A DNA stretch of 64,000 nucleotides from contig JAFZOI010000013.1 of NCBI GenBank assembly GCA_017550645.1, positions 62,001 to 126,000 on the forward strand. The letters run 5' to 3'. Made by a program: the position numbers and the translations under genes. Numbering within the stretch: position 1 is the stretch's first letter; every line of letters starts with the position of its first letter. Origin of the DNA: Oscillospiraceae bacterium. GTDB lineage: Bacteria > Bacillota > Clostridia > Oscillospirales > Oscillospiraceae. This document shows positions 42,281-55,087 of this stretch, piece by piece. The notes beneath the pieces are model-generated. The model did not search any database. It saw only the letters and a program-made list of their open reading frames with translations, and was not told the origin of the DNA.

Positions 42281-45200
42281 TTACAGATAATAGGACACTC
42301 CGCCCTCGAAGATGGGCTGATAGAGCTCGCCGACGATATTGCGGGCGACGAGATCTCCGCGGCGCTCGGTGTGCGCCATCTTGCCGAGGACGCGTCCGTC
42401 CGCGCTCATTATACCCTCAATGGCCATGAGCGAACCGTTCGGGTTGACGGAGGTGTCCATAGAGGGCTCGCCGTTCTCGTCGCAGTACTGCGTGGCGACC
42501 TGTCCGTTTGCTATCAGCTCGGCGAGCAGGGGCTCGGGAGCGATGAAGCGGCCCTCGCCGTGCGACACGGGGACGGTATGCAATTCGCCGACGCTGCACC
42601 TAGACAGCCACGGCGAGGCGACGGAGCATATGCGCGTCGTCACGTAGCGCGACTGGTGGCGCCCGATAAGGTTGAACGTCAGCGTGGGGCTTCCCGGCTC
42701 GAGCGTCCTTATCTCGCCGTAGGGCACGAGACCGAGCTTGATGAGCGCCTGAAAGCCGTTGCATATGCCGAGCATGAGCCCGTCGCGCGTTTTCAGCAGC
42801 TCGGTAACGGCGTCGGTCAGCCTCGCGTCGCGGAAAAACGACGTAATGAACTTGCCGGAGCCCTCGGGCTCGTCGCCTCCGGAGAAGCCGCCCGGCAGGA
42901 TTATCATGTTGCTCCGCTTTATGGCGCGGACGAATTCGGAAGCCGATTCGCTCAGGGAAGAAGGCGTGATGTTCTTAAGCACGAGTATCTCGGCCTCGCC
43001 GCCCGCTCTTTCGACGGCGGCGGCAGTGTCATACTCGCAGTTGGTGCCCGGGAAAACGGGGATGAGCGCGCGCGGCTTCAGCTTGAGCAGAGCGTGCGCG
43101 GAAACGGGCTTTTTGTCGCTGGATATCTTCTCGACGCGGCCCGTGTCGTGAGTTCTCGTCGGGAAGACGGACTCAAGCGCCGCTTCCCACTTGGTTATGA
43201 GGCCGGAGAGCTCCATGATCTTCGCGCCAATCGCTATGACGGGCTCCCCGGTCGTCTCGCCGAGGAGCTTCGCTCCCTCGACGGGACCCGCGCACTCGGC
43301 GACGATCGCGCCGGGCGTCACGCACATGAGGTCGGCTCCGTCAGCGGCCTTGAAGCCGATCATATTGCCGACGGCCATATCGAATATCGCGCCGACAGCC
43401 GCGCCGTAGTCTACAGCGCGGGCGGAGAGGACCGCCCCGTTGAGCACGAGGGCGCGTACGCGCTCCCAGCAGGCCTTAACGGAATCATAGTCGTTTCCGG
43501 GCTCGAAGAGATAGACCCTGCTGCCCGCTTTCTTGAATTCGGGCGAGACGACGTTCGCCGCGTCCTCCGGCGCGATGGCGAAGGAGACGAGCGTCGGCGG
43601 GACGTCCATGTCGTTAAAGGAGCCCGACATGCTGTCCTTGCCGCCTATCGCGGCCGCGCCGAGGCCGAGTTGGGCGTCGAGCGCGCCGAGCAGGGCCGAG
43701 AGCGGCTTGCCCCAGCGGAGCGGCTCTTTGCGGAGCTTTTCAAAATACTCCTGGAAGGTCAGATAGACTTTCTTATAGTCGCATCCGGAGGCCACGAGCT
43801 TTGCCACGGAAACGATAACTGCGCGGCGCGCGGCCTGCATCGGGTTCTTCTCGGAAAGGAACGGATCGAAGCCCCAGCTCATGACGGAGCAGGTCTCGGT
43901 ATTGCCGCCGCGGACCGGCAGCAGCGCCGCCATCGCCTGCGCGGGAGAGAGCTGCGTCTTCCCGCCGAAGGGCATGAGCACGCTTCCCGCTCCGATGGAG
44001 CCGTCGAAACGCTCTCCGAGGCCTCTCTGCGAGGCGAAATTGAGGTCCGATATGAGCTTTTCAAGATACTCGGCGGGGTCCTCGCCGCACTCGCGGACTA
44101 TATCGGGAAGCGCGGGTATCTCGGCCTCGGAATGCTTTTCCGCGCCGTTTGACTGCAGGAAATCGGCGGAGATGTCGACTATGACGCGGCCGCCGAGCTT
44201 TATGACCATGCGCCTTTCGTCGGTCACTCGGGCGACCTCCGTCGCCTCAAGGTTCTCCTCGTAAGCGAGCTCTGCGAAGCGCTTTGCGTCCTCCGCGGCG
44301 ACTACGACGGCCATGCGCTCCTGAGATTCGGATATGGCGAGCTCGGTCCCGTCAAGGCCCTCGTACTTTTTCTTGACCCTGTCGAGCTCGATCTCAAGGC
44401 CTTCGGCCAGTTCGCCTATGGCGACGGATACGCCGCCGGCGCCGAAGTCGTTGCAGCGCTTTATGAGCCGCGCGGCCTCGGGATTTCTGAAAAGCCTCTG
44501 GAGCTTGCGCTCCTCCGGCGCGTTGCCCTTCTGGACTTCGGCCGCGCACTCCGTGAGCGACTCGAGGTTGTGCGTCTTGGACGAGCCCGTCGCACCGCCG
44601 CAGCCGTCGCGCCCCGTCCGGCCGCCGAGCAGGATGATGACGTCGCCGGGCGCGGGCGTCTCGCGCACGACGTTAGAATACGGCACGGCCCCGACGACGG
44701 CGCCTATCTCGAGGCGCTTGGCTACGTAGCCGGGATGATAGAGCTCGTGGACGAGCCCCGTGGCGAGGCCGATCTGGTTTCCGTAGGAGCTGTAGCCCGC
44801 GGCGGCGGAGGTCGTCAGCTTGCGCTGCGGGAGCTTGCCCTTTATCGTCTCCGACACGGGGACGGTCGGGTCCGCCGCGCCTGTTATGCGCATGGCCTGA
44901 TATACATAGGAGCGGCCGGAGAGCGGGTCGCGGATGGCGCCGCCTATGCAGGTCGCCGCGCCGCCGAAGGGCTCTATCTCGGTCGGATGGTTGTGGGTCT
45001 CGTTTTTGAACATGAGGAGCCAGTCCTCGGTCCTGCCGTCTATCTTCGCGTCGACGTGGATGCTGCAGGCGTTGATCTCGTCCGAGACGTCGAGCTCCTT
45101 GAGAAGACCGCGCTTTTTCAGCGCCTTCGCGCCTATCGTGGCGACGTCCATGAGCGTCACGGGACGGGTCTCGGCCTTTTCTCCGTAGACCTCGCGGCGG

Positions 45201-45964
45201 GCGGCGAGATACTTTTCAAACGCGGCCTTCGTCTCCGCGTCCTCGATGCGGACGTCGTCGAGATGGGTGGAAAAAGTCGTATGGCGGCAGTGGTCGGACC
45301 AGTAGGTATCGATGACCTTGAGCTCGGTCACTGTCGGCTCGCGGTGAACTTCGTCTATATAATGGCGCTGCATGAAGCGCAGATCGTCCATATCCATGGC
45401 GAGGCCGAAAGAATCGAGTATCTCGCCGAGCTTTTTGTCGTCAGCTGCAAGGAATCCCTCGACGTTAGCGACCGGAGGCGCGGAGGGATATCTGCGGATT
45501 ATGGTATCGGGCTTTTCCGCGGAGGCGACGCGGGAATCGACGGGGTTGATGAGCCAGGCGGTCACGCGCTCGAATTCCTCGTCGCTTATACTGCCCGTAA
45601 AAACGAACACCTTCGCGTAGGCCACGGCGGGCCTCTCGGCGCAGGTCATCAGCTGGAGGCACTGCGCGCAGGAATCGGCGCGCTGGTCGTACTGCCCGGG
45701 AAGCGCCTCGCTTATGAGCACTCTCGCGCCCACGGGCGGAGCGGGCATCGTCTCGGCATAGCAGTCGTCGCAGGGCGGCTCGGAAAACACGGAATCCATC
45801 CCGCGCCGGAAGACCTCCTCGTCCACGCCCTCGACGTCGTATCTGTTATAAATGCGAACGCTCTCGAGCCCGGTCAGGCCGAGATTGTCCTTCAGATCAC
45901 GAAGCAGGCTCATCGCCTCGACGTCAAATCCTTTTTTCTTCGTAGCAAAGCATCTGAAAACCAT
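42281..45964 (-). CDS. purL: Phosphoribosylformylglycinamidine synthase, single-chain
   Basis: 1,227 residues, the large form with synthetase and glutaminase in one chain. Synthetase motifs: SDHCRHTTF, KNETHNHPTEIEPFGGA, GGKDSMSGSF. The C-terminal glutamine amidotransferase has the triad Cys1068 (GICNGFQAL), His1198 and Glu1200 (MAHTERRGD). It makes FGAM in purine synthesis. Many Firmicutes use separate PurS/PurQ/PurL; this is the long type. No other pur genes are adjacent. GGAGG precedes the ATG at 45964. Confidence 0.95.
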   Translation of the reverse strand: MVFRCFATKKKGFDVEAMSLLRDLKDNLGLTGLESVRIYNRYDVEGVDEEVFRRGMDSVFSEPPCDDCYAETMPAPPVGARVLISEALPGQYDQRADSCAQCLQLMTCAERPAVAYAKVFVFTGSISDEEFERVTAWLINPVDSRVASAEKPDTIIRRYPSAPPVANVEGFLAADDKKLGEILDSFGLAMDMDDLRFMQRHYIDEVHREPTVTELKVIDTYWSDHCRHTTFSTHLDDVRIEDAETKAAFEKYLAARREVYGEKAETRPVTLMDVATIGAKALKKRGLLKELDVSDEINACSIHVDAKIDGRTEDWLLMFKNETHNHPTEIEPFGGAATCIGGAIRDPLSGRSYVYQAMRITGAADPTVPVSETIKGKLPQRKLTTSAAAGYSSYGNQIGLATGLVHELYHPGYVAKRLEIGAVVGAVPYSNVVRETPAPGDVIILLGGRTGRDGCGGATGSSKTHNLESLTECAAEVQKGNAPEERKLQRLFRNPEAARLIKRCNDFGAGGVSVAIGELAEGLEIELDRVKKKYEGLDGTELAISESQERMAVVVAAEDAKRFAELAYEENLEATEVARVTDERRMVIKLGGRVIVDISADFLQSNGAEKHSEAEIPALPDIVRECGEDPAEYLEKLISDLNFASQRGLGERFDGSIGAGSVLMPFGGKTQLSPAQAMAALLPVRGGNTETCSVMSWGFDPFLSEKNPMQAARRAVIVSVAKLVASGCDYKKVYLTFQEYFEKLRKEPLRWGKPLSALLGALDAQLGLGAAAIGGKDSMSGSFNDMDVPPTLVSFAIAPEDAANVVSPEFKKAGSRVYLFEPGNDYDSVKACWERVRALVLNGAVLSARAVDYGAAVGAIFDMAVGNMIGFKAADGADLMCVTPGAIVAECAGPVEGAKLLGETTGEPVIAIGAKIMELSGLITKWEAALESVFPTRTHDTGRVEKISSDKKPVSAHALLKLKPRALIPVFPGTNCEYDTAAAVERAGGEAEILVLKNITPSSLSESASEFVRAIKRSNMIILPGGFSGGDEPEGSGKFITSFFRDARLTDAVTELLKTRDGLMLGICNGFQALIKLGLVPYGEIRTLEPGSPTLTFNLIGRHQSRYVTTRICSVASPWLSRCSVGELHTVPVSHGEGRFIAPEPLLAELIANGQVATQYCDENGEPSMDTSVNPNGSLMAIEGIMSADGRVLGKMAHTERRGDLVARNIVGELYQPIFEGGVSYYL

Positions 45965-46001
45965 ACAAACCTCCGGTGTGCGTCGCCGCACGGCTTTATC
46001 T

Positions 46002-47603
46002 TTATCCGGCGCTGGCCGGGAACGTTACCTTCCAATCGGCTATATTGGCGAATATGTTGTGCGCGTTGGGATACATGTTCGAGACGGCTCCGCGCTTGGT
46101 GTAGACGGACGTGCGCTCGAAAAAGAGCGGAGCGATATAACAGTTGTCGGATTGATAGACGAGCAGATCAGTCATCGTCTGCTCCTTCTCCTCCTGAAGG
46201 GCGAAGTTGAAGGCGTATACGTAGTTTTGCAGATCGGGATCGTAGAACCCGTAGCAGCCGTCGCCCCCGTAGCAGAACAGCGGCGAGAGGTCGAAGTTCG
46301 CGCCGTACTGGAGCTCGCCGTAGTAGATGTCGTACTCGCCGATGTTGAGGAGCGTCCGGAACGTGTTCCAGTCGACCTCCTTGAGCTTGACGTCGAAGCC
46401 CATCTCGATGAGCTTCTGGGATATCTTGCGCGCGGCGGCGACCTTCTGCATATTGTCGTTATTGACGATGAACTCGAGCGCGAAATCCCAGACTGTGTTA
46501 TCCTCAATGTACTCGAGGAAGCCGTCCTGATCGTAGTCCTCTACGAACGTGCGTATCATCATCTGCTCGAGGAGCTCCGGCTTGACGAGAGCGTTATCCG
46601 CAACGGAGTCTATGTACCAGCGGCTTCCCGGCGTAACCGGCAGAGAGGTCGGGACCGTCCCTGCCACGACAGTGCCGGAAATGTCCTCTCTGTCCACGGC
46701 GGACGAGAGGATAAGCCTCCTGAGGGGCTGCGAGCAGTAGCCCCGGCGGGTGTTGAAGCCGAGGTAATGGATGACCGTCGACGGGCAGAAATGGACCTCG
46801 CAGTCGCCCGCGTAGTCGACGTAGCTTATATTGCTCTGCTGGGACACGGTCAGGTCGATATCCGCCCGTTCGAAGGCCGACATCATCTCGGACCTCTCGT
46901 ACTGAGCGAGATAGATCGCGGGGAGAGGCAGAGTATCATACGTTCTGTATCCCTCGAACGCGACGAAGCGCTCCGTCCCCGGATCGAATTTATAAGGCCC
47001 GCTGCCGACGGGGACTCTGTCGTACCCGGTGCCGTCCTTGACGATGGGGATGTCGAGCAGGGCGCAGAAATCCGTATTGGGCGTATCGAGAGTGATATAG
47101 ACGCGCCCGTTTAGAAAGCCGACGCTGTCCACGTTTTTGAAGCGGACCTTGTATCTCTCGGACTCCTTTGCCAGACGCACGGAGTAAATGACGTCGAAAA
47201 TGCTCATCTCGGAGCCGTCGTGCATCTTTATCCCGGGCTTGATGTCGATGAGATAGGAGTATCCCCTGTCCGTCGTCTCCCAGCCGTCGCAGAGGACGGG
47301 CGAGTACGAGTAATCCTCATTGAGCGTAAAAAGGCTCTCGTAGCTCAGGCCGGTCAGCCAGAAGTTCGTCGCGCTCTCGACGGAATAGGGATTCAGGCTC
47401 GCGTTCGGATTGTACGCGAGAGAGAATTTGTCGTCCGGCGAGGCGGTCGGGCGCGGGGTCGGCGTCGGCGCAGGCGACGTTTCGTCCTCGTGCACGGAGG
47501 GCTCCTCGACGCCCTGCGGCAGCTCATAAAGGCCGCACGAGCCGGCGGCTGCGAGCAAAACGCAGACGAGCAGTATTGACGTTATCTTTTTTAAAAGCTT
47601 CAT
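46002..47603 (-). CDS. Family 5 extracellular solute-binding lipoprotein (peptide/nickel type)
   Basis: 533 residues. Lipoprotein signal (Cys near residue 23 in AAGSCG), a Thr/Pro linker, then an OppA/DppA-like domain (LSYESLFTLNEDYSYSPVLCDGWETTDRG near the N-terminus; PVGSGPYKF). The closing region ends in NIADWKVTFPASAG. No permeases are adjacent. It lies 8 bp after pgeF in the secA operon. Confidence 0.87.
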   Translation of the reverse strand: MKLLKKITSILLVCVLLAAAGSCGLYELPQGVEEPSVHEDETSPAPTPTPRPTASPDDKFSLAYNPNASLNPYSVESATNFWLTGLSYESLFTLNEDYSYSPVLCDGWETTDRGYSYLIDIKPGIKMHDGSEMSIFDVIYSVRLAKESERYKVRFKNVDSVGFLNGRVYITLDTPNTDFCALLDIPIVKDGTGYDRVPVGSGPYKFDPGTERFVAFEGYRTYDTLPLPAIYLAQYERSEMMSAFERADIDLTVSQQSNISYVDYAGDCEVHFCPSTVIHYLGFNTRRGYCSQPLRRLILSSAVDREDISGTVVAGTVPTSLPVTPGSRWYIDSVADNALVKPELLEQMMIRTFVEDYDQDGFLEYIEDNTVWDFALEFIVNNDNMQKVAAARKISQKLIEMGFDVKLKEVDWNTFRTLLNIGEYDIYYGELQYGANFDLSPLFCYGGDGCYGFYDPDLQNYVYAFNFALQEEKEQTMTDLLVYQSDNCYIAPLFFERTSVYTKRGAVSNMYPNAHNIFANIADWKVTFPASAG

Positions 47604-47611
47604 ATCCAGTC

Positions 47612-48412
47612 CTACTTAAGCGCTATGATACAGGCCTGAGCGCCGCGGCGCCCGTTGGTCATCCTGTGCGACCAGTATTTGTCGGGGAGGCACATCGTGC
47701 AGTCGGGCGAGGCGTAAATCTCTCTCACTCCGGCGCGTCTGAGAAGAGCGGAGTTTATGCCCTTGATGTCGATCTTCGCATGGCCGTTTTCCGTCGGGAC
47801 GATGTAAGCTTCCGCGTCTATCGGGAGCTTTCTCACGGCCTCGACGACCTCCGGCCCGACCTCGTAGCAGCAGACGCTCGCACACGGCGCGAGGGCCGCG
47901 ACCATATCGGAAGGCTCGCACCCGTATTCCCTTTTCATCGCGGCTACGGCTTTGCCCGCAATATCCGCGACGGTGCCGCGCCATCCGGCGTGGACGGCGG
48001 CTATCGCCTCTGGCTTTCTGCAATAGAGCAGTATACCCTCGCAGTCGGCTATGTGGATGATGAGAGACACGCCGCGCTCTTTCGTCATGAGCCCGTCGGC
48101 CTCATAAGGGACGGTATCGAAGAGGTCCTTCTTGATATCGGCGGAGGTAACGGGGCGGACCGCGTCTTCGTGGACCTGCCTCGAAAACGCAAGCGAGGCC
48201 GGGCTTATGCCGAGAGCGCCGCAGATGATGGCATAGTTTTGGCGGACCTTTTCTCTGTCGTCGCCGCGGGAAACGGCGAGGTTAAGGCTCTCGAACTCGC
48301 CGCCGCTTACGCCGCCGAGGCGCGTCGTAAAGGCGTTCACGAGCCCCGCTTCGTCGAGAGCGCGGCAGGTCAGAAAGCGCAGAGCGCCTTTTTCTCTTTC
48401 AATAAAATCCAT
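47612..48412 (-). CDS. pgeF: Multicopper-oxidase-like YfiH/PgeF family protein (purine nucleoside phosphorylase / peptidoglycan editing factor)
   Basis: 266 residues. The zinc/catalytic residues of the family are present: His81 (FSRQVHED), Cys124 (IADCEGILLY) and His141 (AVHAGWRG). Family members act on purine nucleosides and, in E. coli, correct Ser misincorporation in peptidoglycan. It starts 4 bp after the secA stop, so the two are co-transcribed. Confidence 0.9.
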   Translation of the reverse strand: MDFIEREKGALRFLTCRALDEAGLVNAFTTRLGGVSGGEFESLNLAVSRGDDREKVRQNYAIICGALGISPASLAFSRQVHEDAVRPVTSADIKKDLFDTVPYEADGLMTKERGVSLIIHIADCEGILLYCRKPEAIAAVHAGWRGTVADIAGKAVAAMKREYGCEPSDMVAALAPCASVCCYEVGPEVVEAVRKLPIDAEAYIVPTENGHAKIDIKGINSALLRRAGVREIYASPDCTMCLPDKYWSHRMTNGRRGAQACIIALK

Positions 48413-48416
48413 AGCC

Positions 48417-51176
<2,760 letters not shown>

Positions 51177-51304
51177 GGGTATCTCCTTGATATGGAATTA
51201 GCTCCCGCTTGCCCGGAGGAGCTCAACATGATCATATACTTACCTAAGTTATCATTCTATCACATAATAATGAACAATAAAAGAGAAATAACGAAAATGA
51301 TGAC

Positions 51305-51340
51305 GAAAAACCCGCCCTCCGCGGCGATGCGGAGAGCGGG
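51305..51340 (-). terminator. Terminator of the NlpC/P60 gene
   Basis: CCCGCCCTCCGC (51311-51322), loop, GCGGAGAGCGGG (51329-51340). The minus strand then reads TTTTT. Confidence 0.85.
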
Positions 51341-51360
51341 TCATGACTATCTGAGTTTTA

Positions 51361-52299
51361 TCAGCCGATTATGCGCTTGGCGCCGTACCAGCGGCGGGTG
51401 TAGTTGTCGCTGTTGAGGTCGGAGATGATGACGCCGACCGTCGAGGTGGAGGCGTGGACGAATTTGCCGTCGCCTATGTAGATGCCGACGTGGCCGATGC
51501 TGTTGCCGCCGTAATACTCCTTGAAGAACACGAGATCGCCGGGCTGCAGCTCGCTCTTTTCGACGACGCGGCCGTTATTGTTGTACTGCGTGGTCGCCGT
51601 GCGGCACATGTTGTAGCCGAAGTGGGTATATACGTACCAGACGAGGCCGGAGCAGTCAAAGCCGGTGGACGGGCTCTCTTCGCCGTAGATATAGGGATAG
51701 CCGACGAACTGGAGAGCGAAATCAGCGATCTGACGTCCGAGCGCGGTGCCGCCGGTGGAGTAGTAGCCGCTGCCCTGCGTCGAGCCGGACTCCGTGTCGA
51801 AGCTGCCGGTGATCTGCATGAGGTCGGAGCGTATGTAGCCGGTGCGGCCGAGGTACTTGACCTTGTACCAGCCGTTATTGATGCCGATGACTTCCATGTC
51901 GGTCCCCTTGCCGTAGGCGCCGATTATCTCGGAGGTCAGGTCGGGGCGGGTCCTCATTCTGGCCCAGTCGCAGGTGATCTCGGCGGTCGCGCTGAAATTC
52001 TCGGCCTTGAGGACGTTCGTGATGTAATCGGAGGAGACGTAGCCCTCCACGCCGTTATACATGACGTGGTACCAGTCGCCGTCGGGCTCGTCGACGAGGA
52101 CGACGATGCCGTCCTTCGAGACCGTCCCCACGACATCGTCCATGACGGACGGACCGGAGCGGATATTCAGCACCGTCGCCGATACCGTGCCCGCGCCGTA
52201 GGAGATGGTCGCGGCGCCCGCTCCCGTCACCGCGAAGGCGCAGACGAGGGAGAAAGCGAGGACCGCTATGATTAACTTTTTAAGTCGATTCTTGCTCAT
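51361..52299 (-). CDS. Secreted NlpC/P60 endopeptidase with two SH3 domains
   Basis: 312 residues. Signal peptide (about 1-30, ending near GAGA), two bacterial SH3 domains (about 40-100 and 107-168), then a C-terminal NlpC/P60 domain (about 190-312) with catalytic Cys in FDCSGLVW and His in GHVGIYIGDG. It cleaves peptide stems in peptidoglycan. The ATG at 52299 follows CGGAAGGA; the upstream ATG at 52341 lacks a Shine-Dalgarno. Confidence 0.92.
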   Translation of the reverse strand: MSKNRLKKLIIAVLAFSLVCAFAVTGAGAATISYGAGTVSATVLNIRSGPSVMDDVVGTVSKDGIVVLVDEPDGDWYHVMYNGVEGYVSSDYITNVLKAENFSATAEITCDWARMRTRPDLTSEIIGAYGKGTDMEVIGINNGWYKVKYLGRTGYIRSDLMQITGSFDTESGSTQGSGYYSTGGTALGRQIADFALQFVGYPYIYGEESPSTGFDCSGLVWYVYTHFGYNMCRTATTQYNNNGRVVEKSELQPGDLVFFKEYYGGNSIGHVGIYIGDGKFVHASTSTVGVIISDLNSDNYTRRWYGAKRIIG

Positions 52300-52460
52300 G
52301 ACAGTGGTTCCTTCCGGTGTTTTGTATCCGAATTGTAACACTTTTTCACCCTTATGTCAACAGCTTTTCTCGTTTTTTGTAAAATTAGTTTCCATAACGT
52401 CTGATTTTCTGTTTTACCGTCCCAAATGCTTCAATGGCGTTCGGCAGTTTTGTAACTTAT

Positions 52461-53330
52461 TCAGACGCTCTTCGTATCCTCCAGAAAGCGCAGAAGGCCG
52501 TCCGGGAGGTATTCCTCCACGTCCAGTCCCGTCTCGCCCGGAGAAATGGGCTTGTTTTTTCCGTGATAATCGCTGCCCGCGGTGACGTACAGGCTGTTTT
52601 TCTCCGCTATGGATAGCACCTGAGCGCGCTGATCCGCGGAGAAGTCGGAATAGTACGCCTCGAGCCCCTGCAGTCCGAAGCCGATAAGTCTGTCGACGCG
52701 CCGCTCGAGCTCGGCTCCGAGAATGAGATCGTTCCCGTCTCCGAAGCACGGGTGGGCGAGCACGGGGATGCCTCCCGCTCCGAGAACGCCGCGGATGGCT
52801 TCCTCCGGGCGCACGAATAGGGTGTTTTTAACGTGCAGGCTGTCTATATATTCCCCTATCGCCTCATTGCGCGTCCGCGCGAAACCGTGCCGGATCATCA
52901 TGTTGGCGAGATGCGGCTTGCCGGGATTCGGGAGGGCGAAGAGCTCTTCTATCTCCTCTTCGGGGAAGACGAAGCCGAATTCTCTGCGCAGATGATCGAG
53001 GCGCACGTTCATCTTTTTTACGCGGTAGCCGTGTCCCAGCTCGACCACGGCGCGGATAGACGGCGAATCGGGATCGTATCCGTAACCGAGGATATGGTAC
53101 TTCCCTTCCTCGTCCCTGCAGGAAAACTCCACGCCGGTCAGAAACGTCGAATCGCCCGGAGCTAGCAGTCCCCGTATCTCGGCGCAGCCGGCGACGCCGT
53201 CGTGGTCTGTAAGGGAAAAGATATCTATCCCGGCGCCTGCGACTATTTCGATCAGCTGCGCGGGAGAATCGGTCCCGTCGGATACCGTGCTGTGCATATG
53301 AAGATCGAGCTTAAGGCGCTTTTCCGTCAT
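52461..53330 (-). CDS. PHP-domain phosphoesterase
   Basis: 289 residues. Metal-binding motifs of the PHP family: LDLHMHSTVSDG, SLTDHDGVAG, GVEFSC, LAHPCFGD and GSDYHGKN. Related proteins include RNase AM/3',5'-nucleotide phosphatase (YciV type). The ATG at 53330 is chosen as the family N-terminus; an ATG 8 codons upstream is possible. Confidence 0.88.
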   Translation of the reverse strand: MTEKRLKLDLHMHSTVSDGTDSPAQLIEIVAGAGIDIFSLTDHDGVAGCAEIRGLLAPGDSTFLTGVEFSCRDEEGKYHILGYGYDPDSPSIRAVVELGHGYRVKKMNVRLDHLRREFGFVFPEEEIEELFALPNPGKPHLANMMIRHGFARTRNEAIGEYIDSLHVKNTLFVRPEEAIRGVLGAGGIPVLAHPCFGDGNDLILGAELERRVDRLIGFGLQGLEAYYSDFSADQRAQVLSIAEKNSLYVTAGSDYHGKNKPISPGETGLDVEEYLPDGLLRFLEDTKSV

Positions 53331-53428
53331 GAGCAGACCCCTTATCGACATTATTCGTTTTATTTTAACATACGCGGCCGCCGCCGCGCAAGAAATCGCC
53401 TCCGTTTTCCCGAGGATGCGTTGAAAAG

Positions 53429-53457
53429 TTGACTTTTCAGACAAGATATATTAGGAT
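53429..53457 (+). promoter_or_regulatory. Promoter of metG
   Basis: TTGACT (53429-53434), 17-bp spacer, TAGGAT (53452-53457). The leader is only about 50 nt, so there is no room for a T-box. Confidence 0.5.
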
Positions 53458-53512
53458 TTATAGGTTAAGTCGGATTTTTCCGAATAACGATCACATTTAG
53501 GAGGCTTTTTCC

Positions 53513-55087
53513 ATGAGCAAGGGAACGTACTACATCACGACCCCCATCTACTACCCGTCCGATAAGCTGCACATCGGCCACACCTACTGCACGGTGGCGA
53601 CCGACGCGCTGGCGCGGTACAGGCGAATGCAGGGCTATGATGTCATGTTCCTGACCGGCACCGACGAGCACGGCCAGAAGATCGAGGACAAGGCCGCCGA
53701 GGCCGGCGTCACTCCGAAGGAGTTCGTCGACCATATCGTCGAGGGCGAGCGCGGCGTGAAGGATCTCTGGAAGCTTATGAACATCTCCAACGACCGCTTC
53801 ATCCGCACGACCGACGACTACCACGTCGAGGCCATACAGAAAATATTCCGCGCGCTCTACGATAACGGCGACATATACAAAGGCACGTATAAGGGCAAAT
53901 ACTGCAAGCCCTGCGAGTCCTTCTGGACAGAGAGCCAGCTCGTCGACGGCAAGTGCCCCGACTGCGGGCGCGAGGTGCAGGACGCGGAGGAGGAGGCATA
54001 CTTCTTCCGCCTCTCCAAATATGCCGACAAGGTCCGCGATCTTCTTGAGAACACGGATTTCCTCGAGCCGCGCTCCCGCGTCAACGAAATGGTCAACAAC
54101 TTCATAAAGCCCGGTCTGGAGGACCTCTGCGTCTCGAGGACGACCTTCACGTGGGGCATTCCCGTCGACTTCGATCCGGGCCACGTCGTATACGTCTGGG
54201 TGGACGCTCTCTCAAACTATATCACCGCGCTCGGCTACGGCAACGATAAATATCATGACTACGACAAGTTCTGGCCGGCGGACGTGCACATCGTCGGCAA
54301 GGAGATAGTCAGGTTCCATTCTATAATCTGGCCCGCCATGCTGATGAGCCTCGGTCTTCCCCTTCCCAAAAAGGTATTCGGCCACGGCTGGCTCATGCTC
54401 GACGGCGGGAAGATGTCCAAGTCCAAGGGCAACGTCGTCGATCCCTACATCCTCGCAGAGAAGTACGGCGTCGACGCGCTGAGATTTTTCCTCATGCGCA
54501 CCTTCCCCTTCGGCTCGGACGGCAACTTCTCCAACGAGCTGCTCATCCAGACGATAAACACGGACCTTGCCAACGACCTCGGCAATCTTGTCTCCCGCAC
54601 GGTCTCGATGGTCATCAAGTACTTCGGCGGCACGCTGCCGGCCGAGCGCGAGGAGGTCCCGGCGGAGGACGCAGAGCTCGTCGGGCTCGCCTCCGGGCTC
54701 CGCGCCGTCTATGAGGACGCGATGGACCGCTTCATGCCGCAAAACGCGCTCGCCGAGGCCTTCAAGGTAATCTCTCGCGCGAACAAGTATATAGACGAGA
54801 CGGCCCCGTGGGCGCTTGCCAAGGACGAGAGCAAAAAGGCGAGGCTCGCCTCCGTGCTCTACAACCTGCTCGAATCTGTCCGCATCGCCGCTTCCCTGCT
54901 CGTTCCCTTCATGCCGGAAAGCTGCGAGAAGATACGCTCGCAGATAGGCGCGAAGGCCGAGGAGTTCGGCTGGGAAGCCGCGGGCCGCTACGGCGTGCTT
55001 CCCGCGGACGTCACGGTCGTCAAGGGCGAGATAATCTTCCCGCGCCTCGACCTCAAGAAAGAGCTGGAGGCTCTTGAAAACCTTTGA
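53513..55087 (+). CDS. metG: Methionyl-tRNA synthetase
   Basis: 524 residues. Class I signatures HIGH (residues 20-23) and KMSKS (near 304), with a zinc-knuckle region CKPCESFW...CPDCGRE near 125-150. It lacks the C-terminal EMAPII-like tRNA-binding domain found in longer MetG. AGGAGG precedes the ATG. Confidence 0.96.
   Translation: MSKGTYYITTPIYYPSDKLHIGHTYCTVATDALARYRRMQGYDVMFLTGTDEHGQKIEDKAAEAGVTPKEFVDHIVEGERGVKDLWKLMNISNDRFIRTTDDYHVEAIQKIFRALYDNGDIYKGTYKGKYCKPCESFWTESQLVDGKCPDCGREVQDAEEEAYFFRLSKYADKVRDLLENTDFLEPRSRVNEMVNNFIKPGLEDLCVSRTTFTWGIPVDFDPGHVVYVWVDALSNYITALGYGNDKYHDYDKFWPADVHIVGKEIVRFHSIIWPAMLMSLGLPLPKKVFGHGWLMLDGGKMSKSKGNVVDPYILAEKYGVDALRFFLMRTFPFGSDGNFSNELLIQTINTDLANDLGNLVSRTVSMVIKYFGGTLPAEREEVPAEDAELVGLASGLRAVYEDAMDRFMPQNALAEAFKVISRANKYIDETAPWALAKDESKKARLASVLYNLLESVRIAASLLVPFMPESCEKIRSQIGAKAEEFGWEAAGRYGVLPADVTVVKGEIIFPRLDLKKELEALENL

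Noticed and set aside
42173..46210. Two long plus-strand open frames opposite purL
   Set aside because: Arg/Asp/Val-rich shadows of purL codons; purL is complete in the minus frame.
53458..53512. T-box riboswitch before metG
   Set aside because: The leader is about 50 nt, too short for a T-box, and no T-box sequence or specifier stem is seen.
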